This document shows, in pieces, positions 58,746 through 64,000 of a DNA stretch of 64,000 nt (positions are counted from its first letter, which is position 1; the number at the start of each line of letters is the position of its first letter). Below the pieces are notes generated by a model. That model was not told where the DNA came from, ran no database searches, and saw only the letters and a program-made list of their open reading frames with translations. The translations under genes and the position numbers were made by a program. Source of the stretch: Saposhnikovia divaricata. Taxonomy: Eukaryota; Streptophyta; Magnoliopsida; Apiales; Apiaceae. The stretch is from assembly GCA_036435485.1 (NCBI GenBank), contig CM071599.1:210217178-210281177 (forward strand), given 5' to 3'.

Positions 58746-61700
58746 TCAATCATCTTTTGGATGCAACGGCTTCTTGTAAAACTGTAACAGGAGTGACGAA
58801 CAAACCACACTAATGGATGACGCGGCCATGCAAGCTCCAGCTAGCCAAGGAGGCAAACGAATTCCAGTGAACGGGAACAAGATTCCAGCAGCGATAGGCA
58901 TGCCTAGTATGTTGTATCCGAGTGCCCAGACATAGTTGAGGTGGATACGAGAAATTGTCTTCCGGGAGAGATCTATTGCGGTGATAACATCTTCCAAGTT
59001 GCTCTTGATTAAAACTATATCAGCTGCTTCTATTGCTACATCTGTCCCTGCGCCTATTGCCAAGCCAACATCAGCTGCAACTAGTGCTGGTGAGTCATTT
59101 ATACCATCCCCTACCATTGCCACAGTTGTACCTTTCATCTGGTATCGTTGCATCAAGGTTCAGACATGGATTTTTACGAAGACAGTGATATTGATACAAT
59201 TTTTAAAGATATACTGGCAGAACAAAACCAGTAAACTGGTTTGCTTCCGAGTTCCGAGTATAAACTTATTTTTTTCTAGATTCTATAACTTTATTATAGC
59301 TGTGATAGGCAGACAAACAAATAAACTTCCAAGTAGCATTATGAATATGAAAATCACCTGCAATTCTTTGATCCTATCAGCTTTACCCAATGGATCTGTC
59401 TCAGCAAACACCTCGCGTATCCCAACCTCCTTCGCTATGGCAGTTGCTGTTGCATAGTTATCCCCAGTTACCATTATACATGAAATGCTCATTGACTGGA
59501 GGAATGATATAACTCGTGCAGCCTCTGGTTTCACCGGATCTGTAACAGCAAGAGCACCAGCAAGACGCCCATTAATGGAAACTAGTATGCAAGTACGAGC
59601 CAATTCTTCGTTTTCTGATATGTAATCATCAACCTCCGGAAGAACTGGGACATTAGAAGCCCACATGAGCCTCCTGTTCCCAACTAAAATCGTTTTTTCT
59701 CCAACTTTTCCACCCACTCCGGCTCCCGGATGCACCTCAAAGTCCTTCACCTCAGATGTCTGTTCAGAATGGGACCCATAATTTTGGCGAAATTTCTTAG
59801 CATGCTCAACCACGGCTTTTGCTATTGGGTGCTCACTATTTGCCTAGAAAAAAACAAAATAAAGAATAATAGCACCCACATGATGGCATTTAGAATACAA
59901 ATGAATTTTACAAGTCCTCATCAATTAAGTATTCATTTTTTGTCTTCTAATAGTTAAATTCCGCTCCAATTGACAGAGAAAAGACCAGCGAACTGAAGGC
60001 TACAACTCTTGAGCTCTAACATTTCCCCAACCAACAAGAGTTAATATTCATCTTACATTTGGTAACAGAAACTCTGTTATATAGCTAAATGTATATGACT
60101 ATGCTGCAGCAATCAATCTTAGCAATTTACGATATACATTTCCTTGTCATAGAGCTGGTCAGCTGGGATCTTTAGTAATTTCGTGCTTAATGTCCATTAA
60201 TATATGATCTCAGATTTCTGATTCTCAACCTTGGTATATGAATTATACATATCTATAGAAGTTAAAATATTGTTGCAAACTATCATTTCTCTGTAAATGC
60301 TTTTGTTCTTCTTTTCCAATAAACTTAAGAATATTAACTCTAGCCAGTAACTCTCTTTTAGCAAACAATCATCATTAAAAAAAGCTTACCTCTACTGCTA
60401 TAACGACATTGCAGAATTCCTCCATTGAAAATTTAGAAAAAAGCTTAGCACTAACAACTGTTGGTTTTCCGGCCGTCAACGTGCCTGTTTTGTCGAAGAC
60501 AACTGTTTTCACCTACACATTGGCACAATCTAATAAGCTCTTATTGTGAAAGTGGGAACTTACTTTGAAGTTTATAAATGGCAAGACATCTCTCCGATTG
60601 TATGAAAGTGCGACTCATTATAGGTTACAAATCCTTTAATTAATGTTAACCCGCATAATGACAGCTTGAATTTGTAAAGAATGTTGGAGAAGCCACAAAT
60701 GTTACAGTTTTAATCTGGACTCGCTCACGTATCTCATTCTATTCTAAGTACCATCCATCTTGGAGATTGTGAAAAAAAGAGAAGGATTATGACAAATGCA
60801 AAATGTGGTGACATCATAAACACTCTAGCAAGCTTTCTGTACAACTTTACATACATACATACATACATACATACAAGTTTTTACCCCTGTTCTATAAATC
60901 ATATAAAACTGACCTTAATAACATATCAAAGTCATAGATTCTAACAGAGATTCATACAAGAAGCATCTAGTACCAAAGACAAATTTCTTCTGATGCAGGT
61001 CCTCCTGCCTCATGATAACTCAATAAAAAATGATAATATAAATAATTCCAGTTTCCATTTCATTACAAACACAGCTAGTTATTACCCTCACATCTAGTGA
61101 CTCTGTTCATTGAATGAAATTGATGATGATCAACAGAGACCATCCGCAGCCAGCAGGGACTTAATTATGTGTTTCTACAAACTACAACAAGAATATTCAA
61201 ATAATAATATATAGCCTTCCTGCATAAAATAAACCATCTGCAATATCCTACAAAGTCCAAACATATCGAATCCAAAATTAATAATTTTGGAGATTTTTGA
61301 AATTGATGATTAGATAAGAATTTCTTAATTTTGTTACCTCTTAGTCTTAGCCATTATTCATTTTCCTTAAGATCCTTCGTCCATTTCGAACTCTAATTCT
61401 CTTAACAGGAATGACCTATCTGGTGGTCCAGGATCATGCTCAATGAAAAATATATGATCCAATTAAGGCTGTTAAGATATATATATATATAGCCTTAATA
61501 TCAGTAATTTCCAGTTTTCTAGAGTTTTAATATTAGTCGTGATGTAAGGCTATATCATGATCCCTCTTCCGGTATTAATTGATATATTAATTATACAATT
61601 CTTCTGCAAAGTAAGATGGTATCAGAGCTTGGTTTAGGGAGGGTCTGATTGTGCGCTCATACCAGCAAGGGGAAGTACTGAATAATATATGATCCAATTA

Positions 61701-63969
61701 AGGCCTCCTAACACCTTAAGGTTTTGGGAGAATTGGTTACTTGACGATGTTAAAAAAAACTTGAAAGTTGAAACCTACATGTAAGCCTAGAATCATCATA
61801 CAGAATCATACAACTGCTTGTACCTTGTGTGCCTTCTCTAGTGCATCACCACCCTTGATAAGTACACCTTGACTAGCACCCTTCCCTGTGGCAACCATGA
61901 CTGCTGTTGGAGTTGCCAGTCCCAAGGCACAAGGACATGCAACTACCAAGACTGATATACCAAACTGCAGTGCAAGTTCGAATGCATCCATAGCTTCTGG
62001 TATCCAACTTTTAGGGTAAACCCCTGCTTCTCCAGGAATGAACCATCCCAACCATGTTGCAAAAGCTGCTATGACGACCTGAAATTTTATGGGACAGCAC
62101 ATCAGTTTAGTTAAGACAATTTAAAGAACAATGCTGATAATAAGTGCACTGAAATTTGAACTGAACTTAACTAGTGGTATAAGTATAACAACATGACTAA
62201 GAGTGTTGGTGTATCCATTATACCGTAGTATGCCCTTAGGTTGTGTTTTCTTGGTACCAGTGGCAGTGGATTTAGGGGCCATTAAAATACTGTGGGTATT
62301 AGGTTGTGTTTTGTTGCTACCAGTGGATGTAGGTGTCATTAAAACATTGTGGGTATCTCCTAATCCTTTAAATAAGTTCTTCAAGAATCAAAATTCTTAG
62401 GGGTTTCGTTTCATGTGAATGCAGGTACTACTCAGAATAGTCTAGAATTGCCTGTCCCCTCTAGGCAATTATTAAGTGAACTATAAATTGCATATAGTCA
62501 GATTCTAGCCTGAGTTTCTTCTGCAAGAAGCTAAATATCAGCTCACTGCTCAGTGGACGCATTGATGCACTTTAACTTTCAGTTGGAGCTGAGAAGGCAA
62601 ATCAATATATTTTAATGCTTTCCTATGATTACCACGTAGTTACCCAATCTGAAAATTATTGATGAAGAAATATATACTGTGACCACGATTACTAACAGTA
62701 AGGATAAAAGGAATTTAAAAGATGTTCGGAATATTAAAGGACTCACGACTCAGAAAAGAAGTTAGGAGCCATAGTGGAAATAAATTGAATTAGAAAACAT
62801 ATATTTTTCTACCAGATGGGTCATGCTATAAAGTGCAAGTCTGTGCCTTGTACTTTTCCATGTGCCCCCCTGTTTCTATAATAAACTAGCATGAAGTTAC
62901 CACAATACCAGTAATTACTACTTAATTGGATGACTACCAAAATATACAACGGGAAAATAAAACTAAAGGGATGAAGAACAAGAAGAACTCACTGCAGGTA
63001 CAAAAACTACATTTTGGGGAATTAAATCAAAATAGAGAATATGTATTTTTCTACCAAATGCTCAGGCTATTAAGTGCAAGATTTGTGCCTTGTACTTTTT
63101 GGTGTGGCTCCTTGTTTCCATATTAAAGTCGCATGAAGTTACCACAATCCCAGTAATGACTATTATATGGATTCATAACTACCAATATACAAAGCGGAAT
63201 TAAAACTAAAGAGACGAAGAACCAGATCTACTCACTGCAGGTACAAAAAATTTTGATATCTGGTCAGCTAGCTTCTGTACAGGTGCTCTGGCAAGCTGCG
63301 CAGCTTCAACTATTTGAACAATTTGTGAGAGTGCAGTTTCCGAGCCAACATGAGTAGCTTTCACCAGCAAGCATCCATTTTCATTCATCGTACCACCAAT
63401 AACCTGTAATGTTGTAAGCAAAAGACATATCTAATATTAATTGATGATACAAAATCAGAAAATTTCAATTGACTAAGAAATTAGGCAACTTCTGTACTTT
63501 GTCACCAGGTCTTTTAGCAACGGGCCTTGCTTCTCCTGTTATCATACTCTCATTCACATGGCTCTGACCATCAACAATGATGCCATCAGCAGGAACCTTT
63601 GCCCCTGGAACAATTTTAAGTATGTCATCCCGTTGGATAAGTTGAGTGCTAATTTCTTCTTCAGATATGATATTCCCATCAACTCCATAGTTTAACAGGT
63701 GAGCTGTATCTGGAGCAAGATCTGTCAACTTTGCCAAAGCATCTGATGTCCTCCCTTTAGCTACAACCTCCAAATATTTTCCAAGGAGAATAAATGATAT
63801 CAACATAGAACTAGTTTCAAAGAACTCACTTCCCTTAAATGTTGCAGAAGTCGATGCTTTTATTAATACATATACAGAATATAAGTAAGCAGCATTAGTG
63901 CCTAACGCCACCAGTACATCCATATTAGCGGATCTTCTTCTCAATGCATGATAGGACCCGACGTAAAAT
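58746..63969 (-). CDS. P1B-type copper-transporting ATPase, HMA5-like (C-terminal part; 5' end off the window)
   Basis: Pumps Cu+ out of the cytosol using ATP. Six exons are visible: 63969-63498, 63403-63236, 62078-61824, 60512-60390, 59843-59358 and 59138-58746. Phases agree and the TGA is at 58746. Visible motifs in order: the TGE of the actuator domain (ESMITGEARPV), the CPC metal site in a membrane helix (VACPCALGLATPT), phosphorylation site DKTGTLT, SEHP of the nucleotide domain, VTGDN, hinge GDGINDSPALVAADVG, and C-terminal helices with YN and MAASSISVV, the Cu(I) P1B-1 signature. The N-terminal metal-binding domains and first helices lie beyond 64000. Assignment to HMA5 over HMA7/RAN1 rests on overall resemblance and is less certain. 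The frame looks intact. Confidence 0.92.
60849..60874. repeat. (CATA)n microsatellite in a copper ATPase intron
   Basis: About six ACAT/CATA units in the intron between 60513 and 61823. Confidence 0.9.
61438..61760 (+). mobile_element. TRIM-like element in a copper ATPase intron
   Basis: ATATATGATCCAATTAAGGC occurs at about 61448 and 61685 as the start of two LTR-like blocks. Between them a primer-binding site TGGTATCAGAGC lies at 61617-61628. The right block carries CTAACACCTTAAGGTTTTGG, shared with the fragment in ORC1 intron 15. Confidence 0.55.
62222..62358. repeat. about 65-bp tandem duplication in a copper ATPase intron
   Basis: TTAGGTTGTGTTTTSTTG...TACCAGTGG...CATTAAAA...TGTGGGTA occurs twice, at about 62236 and 62300. 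Confidence 0.7.
62790..63273. repeat. 243-bp tandem duplication spanning an exon 3' end
   Basis: The block with TTTTTCTACCA, TTGTGCCTTGTACTTTT and GCATGAAGTTACCACAAT is present twice. CTCACTGCAGGTAC(A)n, which is the exon end and splice donor at 63231-63245, recurs at 62988-63002. The period is 243 bp with scattered substitutions. Confidence 0.85.
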
Positions 63970-64000
63970 CTGGTAGATATTATTTAACAGGGAGCCGTCA

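Noticed and set aside
59730..59957. Plus-strand ORF opposite the copper ATPase
   Set aside because: Antisense shadow of the ATPase exon 59843-59358.
61630..61675. 5S rRNA-like segment (GTGCGCTCATACCAGC) suggesting a Cassandra TRIM
   Set aside because: Only about 16 bases resemble 5S rRNA and the remaining promoter boxes are not visible; too weak to call.

Overview
The window is a piece of a eudicot plant nuclear chromosome. Evidence: AT-rich sequence, many short exons with GT-AG introns, plant-type genes (ORC1 with PHD and BAH domains, a P1B copper ATPase of HMA5 type, a BIG BROTHER-type RING ligase, a plant-type ADP/ATP carrier with a long N-terminal extension) and a dense load of plant transposons. 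The species cannot be fixed from the sequence alone.

Layout: 272-5119 is a decayed Ty1/copia LTR retrotransposon with a 5-bp target duplication, inserted about 120 bp upstream of the TATA box of an ALDH3-type aldehyde dehydrogenase gene (5292-9058, +, 10 exons, 503 aa). That gene converges on ORC1 (17280-9666, -, 16 exons, 823 aa), whose upstream region has consensus E2F sites. 18.0-24.4 kb is nested transposon debris: an internally deleted LTR element with only gag traces, and a broken LINE interrupted by a TRIM and by a larger insertion. 24.4-32.1 kb is AT-rich and holds a probable solo LTR, two Helitrons, a third Helitron end and a Stowaway MITE. A proline-rich cell-wall protein gene (32424-32816, +) converges on a BIG BROTHER-like RING E3 gene (39093-33536, -, 7 coding exons, 231 aa). 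Upstream of the latter lie a large foldback MITE and a head-to-tail array of three Helitrons (40069-43918). 46.6-47.3 kb has an unrecognised gene remnant. 49837-48286 (-) encodes the mitochondrial ADP/ATP carrier (387 aa).

Upstream of the carrier, perhaps inside a long 5'UTR intron, is the most unusual locus: two inverted copies of a ribosome-inactivating-protein-like gene (50337-51044 + and 53947-51675 -), separated by a 175-bp-armed palindrome. The left copy has lost its 3' end; the right copy has a nonsense codon and an LTR-element insertion. At the right edge is the C-terminal part of an HMA5-like copper ATPase gene (63969-58746, -, six exons seen; the 5' part is outside the window).

The genes do not form a pathway; they are independent housekeeping or regulatory genes: replication licensing (ORC1), aldehyde detoxification (ALDH3), organ-size control (BB), ATP export (ANT) and copper transport (HMA5). 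What links them is transposon remodelling of promoters and introns. Exon boundaries were set by eye from splice consensus and reading-frame continuity; all exon sets below sum to open frames.
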